A DNA stretch of 64,000 nucleotides from Olsenella sp. Marseille-P4559 (lineage in GTDB: Bacteria; Actinomycetota; Coriobacteriia; Coriobacteriales; Atopobiaceae), in assembly GCF_900605015.1 (NCBI RefSeq), contig NZ_LR027574.1:388479-452478 (forward strand). The letters are read 5' to 3'. The notes beneath the pieces were generated by a model. The model saw only the letters and a list, made by a program, of their open reading frames with translations. It made no database searches and was not told the DNA's origin. Shown in pieces: positions 7,205 through 15,388 of this stretch. Both the position numbers and the translations under genes were made by a program. The stretch's first letter is position 1. Each line of letters begins with the position of its first letter.

Positions 7205-8314
7205 GTGCAGGACACGCTCAAACTGGACGGCGGCGGAAGCGTCTTTCTCGGCCTCTCCTCCACATCCATCCGCGTGGGTGACACGCTCCAGGTCACACCG
7301 CATTTTCGTGGGGTCGAGAGGGAGAGCTACCTCTGCAACTACGTCTGGAACCTGGACGGCAGCTGGGAAAAGGGCGACTTCGATTCCACCATTGAGCGCA
7401 TGGGGCATACCATTCCCCAGTACACCTGGGAGTTTGTGCCAAAGCGACCTGGACGCTACCGCATCGCCGTGGACATCGAGGACTCCAACAGGCGCTTCCT
7501 CGGTAACGTCGAGCGTTGGATTATTGTGGCGGGCAAGAACAGCTTCATGCGTCCGTCTGTCCCGTCACCAGACGCCCCCACGGCGGTTCTCGCTGACGAT
7601 GTCTCGATGATCTTCAACATCGCTTCCGAGCAGTACAACTCCCTCAAGGAGTACTTCATTGCGGCCGCCAGGCACGAGCTCACGTTCAAGGAGTTCCGCG
7701 CGCTTGACCACGTTTCTTTCGAGGTCAAGCGTGGCGAGGCGTTTGGCCTGGTAGGGACCAACGGCTCCGGCAAGTCGACCATGCTCAAGATCATCGCGGG
7801 AGTGCTCGAGCCCTCGTCCGGCAAGGTCAACGTGGCGGGCACCATCGCGCCCCTCATCGAACTTGGCGCAGGCTTTGACATGGAGCTTACCGCCAAGGAG
7901 AACATCTACCTCAACGGCGCACTCCTCGGCTACCGGAAGGACTTCATCGAGGAGCACTTCCAGGACATCGTCGACTTTGCCGAGCTCGATGGCTTCATGG
8001 ACATGCCCCTCAAGAACTACTCCTCGGGCATGGTCGCGCGCATCGCCTTTGCCATCGCCACGGTGACCGAGCCCGATATCCTCATCGTGGACGAGACCCT
8101 CTCTGTGGGCGACTTCCTCTTCCAGCAGAAGTGCGAGTGCCGCATTAAGGAGCTGGTCGAGTCCGACAACGTGACCGTGCTTCTCGTGAGCCACGACATC
8201 AGTCTTGTTGAGCGCATCTGCGACCGCGTGTGCTGGATCGAGAAGGGCCACATGCGCATGCTGGGCGAGACGGACGAGGTCTGCGAGGCGTATCGCTCAC
8301 TCGAACGGGAGTAG
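7205..8314 (+). CDS. Glycan exporter ATPase (Wzt/TagH type) with an N-terminal Ig-like domain
   Basis: This is a 369-residue protein. The C-terminal two thirds is a TagH/Wzt-type ATPase: Walker A GTNGSGKST (184-192), signature YSSGM (282-286), Walker B DILIVDE (301-307), switch histidine in LVSHD (340). The first 108 residues are unusual, with NYVWNLDGSWEKGDFDST (45-62) and PGRYRIAVDIED (82-93). The same pattern is repeated in the secreted L,D-transpeptidase at 37342. Classic Wzt proteins carry a glycan-binding domain at the C-terminus; here a different domain sits at the N-terminus. The GTG at 7205 follows AGGTGG. An open frame extends further upstream, but that part overlaps the permease gene and looks non-coding. 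Confidence 0.88.
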   Translation: MQDTLKLDGGGSVFLGLSSTSIRVGDTLQVTPHFRGVERESYLCNYVWNLDGSWEKGDFDSTIERMGHTIPQYTWEFVPKRPGRYRIAVDIEDSNRRFLGNVERWIIVAGKNSFMRPSVPSPDAPTAVLADDVSMIFNIASEQYNSLKEYFIAAARHELTFKEFRALDHVSFEVKRGEAFGLVGTNGSGKSTMLKIIAGVLEPSSGKVNVAGTIAPLIELGAGFDMELTAKENIYLNGALLGYRKDFIEEHFQDIVDFAELDGFMDMPLKNYSSGMVARIAFAIATVTEPDILIVDETLSVGDFLFQQKCECRIKELVESDNVTVLLVSHDISLVERICDRVCWIEKGHMRMLGETDEVCEAYRSLERE

Positions 8315-8393
8315 GGGCTGGGCCTTTGCGAGTCCGGGTCCCGCTGTGCGCAATTTCGGCGGTCCGGCTCCAACGCCTGTCAACAATCCGCGG

Positions 8394-8567
8394 TCGTGCG
8401 TACGCACGATGGTGGGAATTTGACGATTTCGACCTTCTGAAGGGGCCATTAGGCAGAATTGCTCGGTCATGCGTACGCACAATCGACGCTTTCTGACATT
8501 GCGCTGACATTTGTCCAGTTGGCTGAGAAGGGCATGGCAGCAGGCGGTCATCGTGCGTACGCACGAT
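8394..8567. repeat. Three copies of a TGCGTACGCA-centred palindrome
   Basis: The copies are centred near 8401, 8474 and 8558. The third, ATCGTGCGTACGCACGAT (8550-8567), is a perfect 18-bp palindrome. The first is perfect over 16 bp (8394-8409), and the second keeps a 10-bp core (8470-8479). Each is preceded by CGGTC or CGGTCA, and copies two and three are followed by TTTCTG. They lie in a non-coding interval before the pyr leader. They could be operator sites or a dispersed intergenic repeat. Confidence 0.7.
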
Positions 8568-8641
8568 AATGGTTTTCTGCCCTGTGGCCTCCCGTGCCGG
8601 AACTTCGTGGTAAAGTGTCCACGACCTTTAAGCGCGCACGA

Positions 8642-8758
8642 GATGCCCGCAAGGCTCAGGGGAGTTCGCATCGCCATTCGTATGCGAGCAAACCAGACAC
8701 ATGGCCTTCCATCATGGGATGTCTCGTGCCGGCTTGCGTCGGTTCGGGCATCTTTTTT
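8642..8758 (+). promoter_or_regulatory. Attenuator-like leader of the pyr operon
   Basis: A terminator-type hairpin (GATGTCTCG at 8718-8726 pairing with CGGGCATC at 8745-8752) is followed by TTTTTT at 8753-8758, directly before the pyrR ribosome binding site. An upstream octamer GATGCCCG (8642-8649) is a perfect alternative partner for the same 3' arm. A further 8-bp hairpin (8664-8671 with 8682-8689) lies between. The layout fits PyrR-controlled attenuation, although I cannot match the Bacillus PyrR-binding loop with confidence. Confidence 0.65.
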
Positions 8759-8770
8759 GAAGGGAGTCCC

Positions 8771-9328
8771 ATGGGAGAGCCAAGGCTCAAGGCCGTCATC
8801 ATGGATGAGCAGGCCATGGAGCGCGCAACAACGCGCATCGCTCACGAAATCATCGAGCACAACGAAGGCTCAGCAAACATCCAGGTGATTGGCATCATCC
8901 GTCGCGGGGAGACCCTTGCCAACCGTCTCGCTGACGAGATCGAGAAGATCGAGGGCATGCGTCCCCCCGTCGGCTCGCTCGACATCAGCTTCTACCGCGA
9001 TGACGTCATGCGCCACATCCAGCCCGTCGTCCACGGCACCCACATCCCCTTCGAGATCGACGGCAAGGACATCGTCCTCGTCGACGACGTCCTCTATACG
9101 GGTCGTACCGTGCGCTCCGCGCTCGACGCCCTCATGGATTACGGCAGGCCCAAATCCGTCCAGCTTGCCGTGATGGTCGACCGCGGCCATCGCGAGCTGC
9201 CCATACGTGCCGATTATGTCGGAAAGAACGTCCCCTCCTCGCACGAGGAGGATGTGCGCGTCTGCGCGCGTCCGCTCGACGACCACAACGGCGTCGAGAT
9301 CTGGGGCATCGAGGGAGGGGAGAGGTAA
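8771..9328 (+). CDS. pyrR: Bifunctional pyr operon regulator / uracil phosphoribosyltransferase PyrR
   Basis: This is a 185-residue protein of standard length. The PRPP-binding loop is VLVDDVLYTGRTVRSALDAL, preceded by IGIIRRGETLANRL and DISFYRDD. In Gram-positive bacteria PyrR binds the nascent pyr leader RNA when UMP is plentiful and promotes termination. It is the first gene of the operon, directly after an attenuator-like hairpin. The ATG at 8771 follows GAAGGGA. Its stop shares one base with the start of pyrB. Confidence 0.96.
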   Translation: MGEPRLKAVIMDEQAMERATTRIAHEIIEHNEGSANIQVIGIIRRGETLANRLADEIEKIEGMRPPVGSLDISFYRDDVMRHIQPVVHGTHIPFEIDGKDIVLVDDVLYTGRTVRSALDALMDYGRPKSVQLAVMVDRGHRELPIRADYVGKNVPSSHEEDVRVCARPLDDHNGVEIWGIEGGER

Positions 9329-10263
9329 TGCTCTCGGTCAAGAACCTCATTGACACCTACAGCCTCACGGCAGATGACATCACCCAGATTCTGGATACCG
9401 CCGCGTCGTTCGAGTCGGTAAACAACCGCGCCATCAAGAAGGTCCCCGCGCTGCGTGGCCGTACCGTCGTGAACCTGTTCCTCGAGCCCTCCACGCGCAC
9501 GAAGAGCTCCTTCGAGCTGGCCGAGAAGCGCCTCTCGGCAGACTCGCTTTCCATGGGTGGCAACACGTCATCCGTCGTTAAGGGCGAGAGCCTCGCCGAT
9601 ACCATCCAGACCATCTCGGCCATGAACGTTGACATGTTCGTCTGCCGCGCAAAGCTCGCCGGCACGCCGCAGCGCATCACCGAGAACACCGACGCGGTGG
9701 TCATCAACGCCGGAGACGGCAAGCACCAGCACCCCACCCAGGCCATGCTTGACCTCTACACCATCCGCAAGAACTTCGGCCACCTGGACGGCCTCAAGGT
9801 CGCCGTCGTGGGCGACCTCGCGCATAGCCGCGTGTGCGGCTCGCTGGCACCAGCGCTCAAGACCATGGGTGCCGAGGTCACGCTCGTGGGCCCCCCTACC
9901 TTCCAGGTGGATGACCCGGACTGGTTTGGCTGCCCCCAGACGGCAAGCCTCGACGACGTGATCGAGGACATGGACGTGGTCTACATGCTCCGCGTGCAGC
10001 TCGAGCGCATGGAGGGCGCGGCCATCCCGTCTCGCCGTGAGTACAACCGCCTTTACGGCCTCGACGTGACCCGCGTGAACCGCATGAAGCCTTCCGCCAT
10101 CATCTGCCACCCGGGCCCCATGAACCGTGGCATGGAGATTAACGCCGACGTGGCCGACTGCGCCCACTCGCGCATCCTGGACCAGGTCAACGCGGGCGTC
10201 CTCACGCGTATGGCCGAGATGTACCTGCTTTTGGGAGGAGAGAACAATGGCCTTTCTGCTTAG
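9328..10263 (+). CDS. pyrB: Aspartate carbamoyltransferase catalytic chain
   Basis: This 311-residue protein makes N-carbamoyl-aspartate, the committed step of pyrimidine synthesis. The carbamoyl-phosphate loop FLEPSTRTKSSFELA, the HPTQAMLDLYTI helix and CHPGPMNRG are all present. No pyrI regulatory chain is adjacent, so it is likely a trimer regulated at the RNA level through PyrR. It overlaps pyrR by one base and pyrC by 17. Confidence 0.97.
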   Translation: MLSVKNLIDTYSLTADDITQILDTAASFESVNNRAIKKVPALRGRTVVNLFLEPSTRTKSSFELAEKRLSADSLSMGGNTSSVVKGESLADTIQTISAMNVDMFVCRAKLAGTPQRITENTDAVVINAGDGKHQHPTQAMLDLYTIRKNFGHLDGLKVAVVGDLAHSRVCGSLAPALKTMGAEVTLVGPPTFQVDDPDWFGCPQTASLDDVIEDMDVVYMLRVQLERMEGAAIPSRREYNRLYGLDVTRVNRMKPSAIICHPGPMNRGMEINADVADCAHSRILDQVNAGVLTRMAEMYLLLGGENNGLSA

Positions 10264-11539
10264 GGGTGCGCACGCGGTCGATCCTCAGATCGACCTCGAT
10301 GACGCCTGTGACGTGCTCGTCGATGACGGCAAGGTCGCTGCCGTGGGGGAGGGCCTCGAGCCTCCCGAGGGCTGTGAGGTTATCGACGCCCGCGGCAAGT
10401 ACCTCGTACCTGGCCTTGTGGACATGCACGTGCACTTCCGCGATCCCGGCTTTGAGTACAAGGAGACCATCGAGACCGGTGCCCGCGCGGCAACGCATGG
10501 TGGCTTCACCGACGTCGCGACCATGCCCAACACCGATCCCGTGACCGACACCGGCGCCGAGATTCGCTACCAGCTCGACCACGCCCGCCAGGCGGGCCTC
10601 TGCCACGTGCGTCCCATCGGTGCGCTTACTGTCGGCGAGAAGGGCGAGCAGCTCGCCGAGATTGGCGACATGGTCATGGAGGGCGCCTGCGCCTTCTCCG
10701 ATGACGGCCACGGCGTCCAGAGCGCCGGCATGATGCGTACCTGCATGGAGTACGTCTCCCAGTTCGACCGCGTGGTCTCGGCACACTGCGAGATCGAGAC
10801 GCTCACCACGCACGGCGTTATCAACGAGGGCAAGGCCTCCACGCGCCTGGGTATGTTTGGCTGGCCCGCGCTTGGCGAGGAGCTCGAGATCTACCGCGAC
10901 ATCGAGCTGTGCCGACTCACCGGCTGCCCCCTGCACATCGCCCACATCTCCACGGCTAAGGGCTTGGGCCTCGTGCGCAAGGCAAAGGCCGAGGGCCTGC
11001 CGGTGACCTGCGAGGTCACCCCGCACCACCTCTTCTTGAACGAGGGCGACATCACCCCCGCCTACAACACCAACCTCAAGATGAATCCGCCCCTGCGTAC
11101 CCCCAAGGACATGGCGGCGCTCGTCGAGGGCGTCCTCGATGGCTCCATCGACTGCGTGGTCACCGACCACGCACCGCATGCGCCGCACGAGAAGGACTGC
11201 GAGTGGGAGATTGCCTTCTTTGGCACCGTTGGCCTCGAGACCTCGCTGCCGCTCATGCTCACCAAGCTCGTGAACACGGGCCGCATGAGCTGGAAGCGCC
11301 TGGTCGAGGTCATGGCCGTGAACCCCAGGCAGATTCTGCGCCTTGCGCCCGTGTGCATCGAGCGCGGATCGGCCGCAGACCTCACCCTTGTCGACCCCAC
11401 TGCCGAGTTCGAGGTCACGCCCGATTATCTGGTGGGCAAGTCCAAGAACTCCGCCTTCATGGGCTGGCACCTCACCGGCCAGGTCTCTGATGTCTTCGTG
11501 GACGGCCGTCGCACGCTGGCCAACGGCGTGGTGGCCTAG
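10247..11539 (+). CDS. pyrC: Dihydroorotase, class I
   Basis: This 430-residue amidohydrolase cyclises carbamoyl-aspartate to dihydroorotate. The metal ligands appear in DMHVHFRDPG, in HCEIE and HIAHIST, and in VVTDHAPHAPHEK. The length and the HVHFRDPG motif place it in the class I group found in Gram-positive pyr operons. The ATG at 10247 follows GGGAGGAGAG and lies inside the end of pyrB, indicating translational coupling. The gene abuts pyrK directly. Confidence 0.97.
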   Translation: MAFLLRGAHAVDPQIDLDDACDVLVDDGKVAAVGEGLEPPEGCEVIDARGKYLVPGLVDMHVHFRDPGFEYKETIETGARAATHGGFTDVATMPNTDPVTDTGAEIRYQLDHARQAGLCHVRPIGALTVGEKGEQLAEIGDMVMEGACAFSDDGHGVQSAGMMRTCMEYVSQFDRVVSAHCEIETLTTHGVINEGKASTRLGMFGWPALGEELEIYRDIELCRLTGCPLHIAHISTAKGLGLVRKAKAEGLPVTCEVTPHHLFLNEGDITPAYNTNLKMNPPLRTPKDMAALVEGVLDGSIDCVVTDHAPHAPHEKDCEWEIAFFGTVGLETSLPLMLTKLVNTGRMSWKRLVEVMAVNPRQILRLAPVCIERGSAADLTLVDPTAEFEVTPDYLVGKSKNSAFMGWHLTGQVSDVFVDGRRTLANGVVA

Positions 11540-12358
11540 GTGAAGGCGGCAAGGGACAGCGCACGTGCGCGGCTCTTCGACTTCGAGGTTGTCTCGAACG
11601 AGAGGGTTGCCGAGGACGCGTGGTGCATGGTCTTTACCAGCGGGGTCGCGGGGCTTCTCGCCCCCGGCCAGTTCGTCGAGGTTTCCGTTCCCGGCGATGC
11701 CTCGCAGGTCCTGAGGGTGCCGCTGTCATTTTCCAAGGCAGATGCGGCTGCGGATGCCGTGCGCATCGAGTATGCCGTCGTGGGCGACGGCACGCGCCGG
11801 CTCTCCCTCATGCGTCGCGGTGACGCATCCACGCTGGTGGGCCCCTGTGGGAATGGCTGGTGGCTGCCTGGTGGAGAGGGCCGCTCGCTTCTCGTGGCAG
11901 GAGGTATTGGCCTTCCGCCCGTGCTCGCCGCAGCCGAGATGCTCACGCGTGCGGGGCTGCCGTTCGACGCCGTGGTGGGTGCCCAGCGTGGCTCCAAGCT
12001 GGTAGGCGTTGACGTTGACCTCCTGCGCGGGGCAGCATCCGGGGACCCGGAAGGCCGTGTGGTCGTGTGTACCGATGACGGCAGCCTGGGGCGTGCCGGC
12101 TTCACCACAGACGCCATGGCGGACCTTCTCGCCGAGCGCATCTACGAGACCGTGTTTGCCTGTGGTCCTACGGTCATGATGGCGGGGGTTTCCCGCCTCG
12201 CCGAGGAGGCTAGTGTGGCCTGTCAGGTCTCGCTCGAACGCATGATGGGCTGCGGCTTTGGTGCCTGCAGCTGCTGCAACGTGGCGATGCGCGATGGCAG
12301 CAGCCGCTCGTGCTGCATGGACGGTCCCGTCTTCGACGCTAGGGAGGTGGCCTGGTGA
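11540..12358 (+). CDS. pyrK: Dihydroorotate dehydrogenase electron-transfer subunit
   Basis: This 272-residue FAD and [2Fe-2S] protein passes electrons from PyrD to NAD. An FAD-binding barrel (GQFVEVSVPG and VPLSFS) is followed by a nucleotide domain (LLVAGGIGLPPVLAAAEML). The C-terminal iron-sulfur cysteines are in CGFGACSCCN and SCCMDG. The GTG start comes immediately after the pyrC stop, and the gene overlaps pyrD by four bases. Its presence shows that PyrD is class 1B and NAD-linked. Confidence 0.95.
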   Translation: MKAARDSARARLFDFEVVSNERVAEDAWCMVFTSGVAGLLAPGQFVEVSVPGDASQVLRVPLSFSKADAAADAVRIEYAVVGDGTRRLSLMRRGDASTLVGPCGNGWWLPGGEGRSLLVAGGIGLPPVLAAAEMLTRAGLPFDAVVGAQRGSKLVGVDVDLLRGAASGDPEGRVVVCTDDGSLGRAGFTTDAMADLLAERIYETVFACGPTVMMAGVSRLAEEASVACQVSLERMMGCGFGACSCCNVAMRDGSSRSCCMDGPVFDAREVAW

Positions 12359-13278
12359 GCAAGGTGAACATGGCTGTCGACCTTGGCGGCATTCGCATGA
12401 AGAACCCCGTCAACACCGCGTCGGGCACCTACGGCCACGCCTGGCAGTTCGAGGGATTCTACGACGTGGCGCGCCTTGGGGCCGTGACCTGCAAGGGCGT
12501 GGCAGCCGAGCCCTGGCCCGGCAATCCTGCGCCCCGCGTGTGCGAGGTCTCCTCTGGCATACTCAACTCCGTGGGCCTCGAGAATCCCGGTGCGCGCGCC
12601 TTTGCCGAGCAGTACAGCGCCTACCTTGCCGAGCTTGTGTCTCGCGGTTGCGCGGTTATCGTGCAGGCCGTGGGTCACTCCGTTGACGAGTGCCGCCGCT
12701 CGGTGGAGCTTCTCGACGAGATGGCCCCATGGGCCGCGGGCATTGAGGTCAACGTCTCGTGCCCCAATCTTTCACGCGGCGGGCGCCTCCTCGGCGGTAC
12801 GCCAGCCGACGCGGCCGAGGTTGTGTCGGCCGTGCGTCCGTTGACGAGAAGGCCGCTGCTCGTCAAGCTGGCCCCCGTGCGTGTGGCCGAGATAGCTCGC
12901 GCCTGCGAGGCTTCCGGCGCAGACGCGCTCTCGCTGGTGAACACTGTGAACGCCATGTCCATTGACGTCCACACCCGTCGCTCGAGGCTCTCGCGACCCA
13001 CGGGTGGCCTTTCCGGTCCCGCGATACACCCCATCGCCGTGCGGATGGTGTGGGATGCGGCGCAGGCCGTGAGCATCCCCATCAACGGCATCGGCGGCGT
13101 TGCCACGGCCGAGGACGCGGCTGAGATGATTCTTGCGGGAGCCACCACGGTATCGGTGGGAACTGCTAGCCTGTACGACCCTGCCGCTGCCTCCCGTGTT
13201 GTCGACGAGCTTGAGGCCTGGGCTGTCGAGCAGGGTGTGCCTGATATCAACGAGCTGATAGGAGCCTTCGAATGCTAA
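12355..13278 (+). CDS. pyrD: Dihydroorotate dehydrogenase, class 1B catalytic subunit
   Basis: This 307-residue FMN barrel enzyme oxidises dihydroorotate to orotate. Family segments include KNPVNTASGTYGHA, EVNVSCPNLSRGG with the class 1 catalytic cysteine, KLAPV, SLVNTVNAMSIDV and NGIGGVATAEDA. It works with the PyrK subunit encoded just upstream. The GTG start overlaps the pyrK stop. Confidence 0.96.
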   Translation: MSKVNMAVDLGGIRMKNPVNTASGTYGHAWQFEGFYDVARLGAVTCKGVAAEPWPGNPAPRVCEVSSGILNSVGLENPGARAFAEQYSAYLAELVSRGCAVIVQAVGHSVDECRRSVELLDEMAPWAAGIEVNVSCPNLSRGGRLLGGTPADAAEVVSAVRPLTRRPLLVKLAPVRVAEIARACEASGADALSLVNTVNAMSIDVHTRRSRLSRPTGGLSGPAIHPIAVRMVWDAAQAVSIPINGIGGVATAEDAAEMILAGATTVSVGTASLYDPAAASRVVDELEAWAVEQGVPDINELIGAFEC

Positions 13279-13994
13279 GCGAGAACGAAGCGCGCGACGC
13301 CGTTATCGTCGCACTGGACTGCGACCACGACCGTGCCATCGAGCTTGCGGACGCCCTCTCTGGCATTGCCTCGTGGGTCAAGGTCGGGATGATGCTCTTC
13401 TTCCGAGAGGGACCCTCCATCGTGCATGCGATGCAGGAGCGCGGTCTCTCAGTCTTTCTCGATCTCAAGGTGTTCGACATCCCGTTCCAGGTGAGAGGTG
13501 CTGTTGAGTCTGCGTCGCTCTCCGGTGCGGACATCCTGTCCATCCACGCCCTGGGCTCTTCTGCCATGGTCGCTGCTGCCCGTGAGGGGGTAGAGGCTGC
13601 GGCCAAGGGACGAGGCGGAAAGCGCACCCAGCTCGTCTCCATCTCGGTCCTTACGAGCATGGACCAGTCCCTGCTCGAGGAGATCGGCATTGAGCGCCCG
13701 CTTGAGGAGGAGGTCGCCCGTCTCGCAAGCCTTGCCGTAGGTGCGGGCTCCGATGGCATTGTGTGCTCCCCGCAGGAGGCTGCCGAGATGCGCACGCTTC
13801 TCGGTCCGGAGGCCCTGATCGTGACGCCCGGTGTGCGCCCTGCCGGTGCTGTCGCAGGCGACCAGCGCCGCATCGCCACACCTGCTGCCGCCATTGCCGC
13901 CGGTGCCTCGAAGCTCGTGGTGGGCAGGCCCATCACGCAGGCAGGGGACCCCGCTGCCGCGATGGAGGCCATCGTAGGCGAACTCTGCCACTAG
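13272..13994 (+). CDS. pyrF: Orotidine 5'-phosphate decarboxylase
   Basis: This 240-residue barrel enzyme makes UMP. The catalytic segment DLKVFDIPFQV fits the D-x-K-x-x-D pattern, with ALDCDHDRAIELADAL at the N-terminus and TPGVRPAGAVAGDQRRIATP and GRPITQAGDP near the end. It is the last gene of the visible pyr operon. The orotate phosphoribosyltransferase (pyrE) and carbamoyl-phosphate synthase (carAB) genes are not in this window, so they must lie elsewhere if the pathway is complete. Confidence 0.95.
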   Translation: MLSENEARDAVIVALDCDHDRAIELADALSGIASWVKVGMMLFFREGPSIVHAMQERGLSVFLDLKVFDIPFQVRGAVESASLSGADILSIHALGSSAMVAAAREGVEAAAKGRGGKRTQLVSISVLTSMDQSLLEEIGIERPLEEEVARLASLAVGAGSDGIVCSPQEAAEMRTLLGPEALIVTPGVRPAGAVAGDQRRIATPAAAIAAGASKLVVGRPITQAGDPAAAMEAIVGELCH

Positions 13995-14212
13995 CAGGGG
14001 CGTTTCTGTGCATCCCAGATGTGCAATTTGTGCCTTTGGATGTGCGCTCATTTCGATCTGATTGTGTATACGCTGCATTCCTGCTGCTAGTAGTGATAAA
14101 AGACTTGTAAACTGGTCGAGGAATTGGCAAACTAGCTAATTGTGTCGCTGGGGCGGTCCTGTGGTTCCCTCCCAGCCCCTCATAGCAGTTTGTCTCGATG
14201 TTTGGAGGAACA

Positions 14213-14521
14213 ATGGCTCTACCCCAGCTTACCGATGAGCAGCGCAAGGAAGCACTCGAGAAGGCCGCCAAGGCTCGTCATGAGCGTGCCGAGCTTCGCG
14301 AGAAGATCAAGAGTGGCAAGGTCACCCTCGAGGAGGTCCTCGATTCCGATGACCCCATCGCCAACCGCATGAAGGTCTCTGCGCTCATCGAGTCCCTCCC
14401 TGGCTATGGCAAGGCCAAGGCCGCCAAGATCATGGACGAGCTTGGCATCTCCGCCACCCGTCGCGTCAAGGGGCTTGGTGCCCGTCAGCGCGAACAGCTC
14501 ATCGAGGCGCTTTCCAAGTAG
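14213..14521 (+). CDS. mihF: Integration host factor, actinobacterial type (mIHF)
   Basis: This is a 102-residue small basic DNA-binding protein, unrelated to the proteobacterial IHF family but functionally similar in mycobacteria and Streptomyces. An N-terminal charged helix is followed by the helix-two-turn-helix region LIESLPGYGKAKAAKIMDELGI and RRVKGLGARQ. The ATG at 14213 follows GGAGGAA. The order mihF-gmk-rpoZ is the classic actinobacterial arrangement and is the clearest phylum marker in the window. Confidence 0.95.
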   Translation: MALPQLTDEQRKEALEKAAKARHERAELREKIKSGKVTLEEVLDSDDPIANRMKVSALIESLPGYGKAKAAKIMDELGISATRRVKGLGARQREQLIEALSK

Positions 14522-15114
14522 TGGAGCGCTCCGCTAGGCTCTTCGTCGTATCTGGACCGTCAGGCGTGGGCAAGGGGACCCTGGTCGCAAAGGTTCGTGG
14601 CGACCGCCCCTCGCTTGGCCTGACGGTTTCGGCTACAACGCGACCTCCTAGGCCCGGGGAGGTTGATGGCGTCTCGTACTATTTTCTCGATGACGCCGAG
14701 TTCTCTCGCCGGGTGGGCCAGGGCGAGTTCCTTGAGTGGGCCAACGTGCACGGGCACCGCTATGGCACACTGCTCTCCGAGGTGAGGAGGAACCTCTCCG
14801 AGGGGAGGTCGCTCATCTTGGAGATTGATGTCCAGGGCGGCCTTAACGTGCGCCGCATTCATCCTGATGCGGTTCTCGTGTTTGTCGAGCCGCCATCTAT
14901 GGATGAGCTCGAGCGTCGCTTGCGTGGCCGCGGTACCGAGGATGAGGCGTCCATCGAGTGCCGACTCGAGAATGCGCGGCGCGAGATGGCTATGGCTGAG
15001 TCCTACGACGAGAGGATTGTGAACGATGACCTCGAGCGTGCCGCTGGTGAGCTCGAGCGAACCATCGACCTGTACGAGTCAAATGGAGGATCTACCAAAG
15101 ATGTCAGTGATTAA
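14521..15114 (+). CDS. gmk: Guanylate kinase
   Basis: This 197-residue kinase phosphorylates GMP to GDP. The P-loop is SGPSGVGKGT (10-19) and the GMP-binding segment is SATTRPPRPGEVDGVSYYFL. The GTG start shares one base with the mihF stop, and the gene end overlaps the rpoZ start by 14 bases. Confidence 0.96.
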   Translation: MERSARLFVVSGPSGVGKGTLVAKVRGDRPSLGLTVSATTRPPRPGEVDGVSYYFLDDAEFSRRVGQGEFLEWANVHGHRYGTLLSEVRRNLSEGRSLILEIDVQGGLNVRRIHPDAVLVFVEPPSMDELERRLRGRGTEDEASIECRLENARREMAMAESYDERIVNDDLERAAGELERTIDLYESNGGSTKDVSD

Positions 15115-15385
15115 GCCCGAGATCGATACCCTGCTCGAGAGTACCGAGCACAACCCGTTCCTGCTCTGCTCGGTTGCTTCCAAGCGCGCATGCGACATCA
15201 ACAACATGCTGCGTGGCCAGCACCTTCGCGTTACGGCCATCCAGGACTTCGACGATATCACCACCATCGCGTCTGGCAAGGACTCGGTCTCCATCGCGAT
15301 GGGCGAGATCGCTGACGGCACCCTTAGCTTTGTCCAGGATGACTTCGACGAGGCCATTCGCGGCGAGAATGCGGGCATTCAGTAG
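15101..15385 (+). CDS. rpoZ: RNA polymerase omega subunit
   Basis: This is a 94-residue protein with the omega core NPFLLCSVASKRACDINNML followed by an acidic C-terminal tail. It assists assembly of the beta-prime subunit. The ATG at 15101 lies inside the end of gmk, with GGAGGA about 10 bases upstream. Position after gmk is conserved in Gram-positive bacteria. Confidence 0.92.
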   Translation: MSVIKPEIDTLLESTEHNPFLLCSVASKRACDINNMLRGQHLRVTAIQDFDDITTIASGKDSVSIAMGEIADGTLSFVQDDFDEAIRGENAGIQ

Positions 15386-15388
15386 GCC

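Noticed and set aside
8394-8567. CRISPR or recombinase attachment sites
   Set aside because: Spacing is irregular, units are short palindromes, and there is no integrase, cas gene or element boundary.
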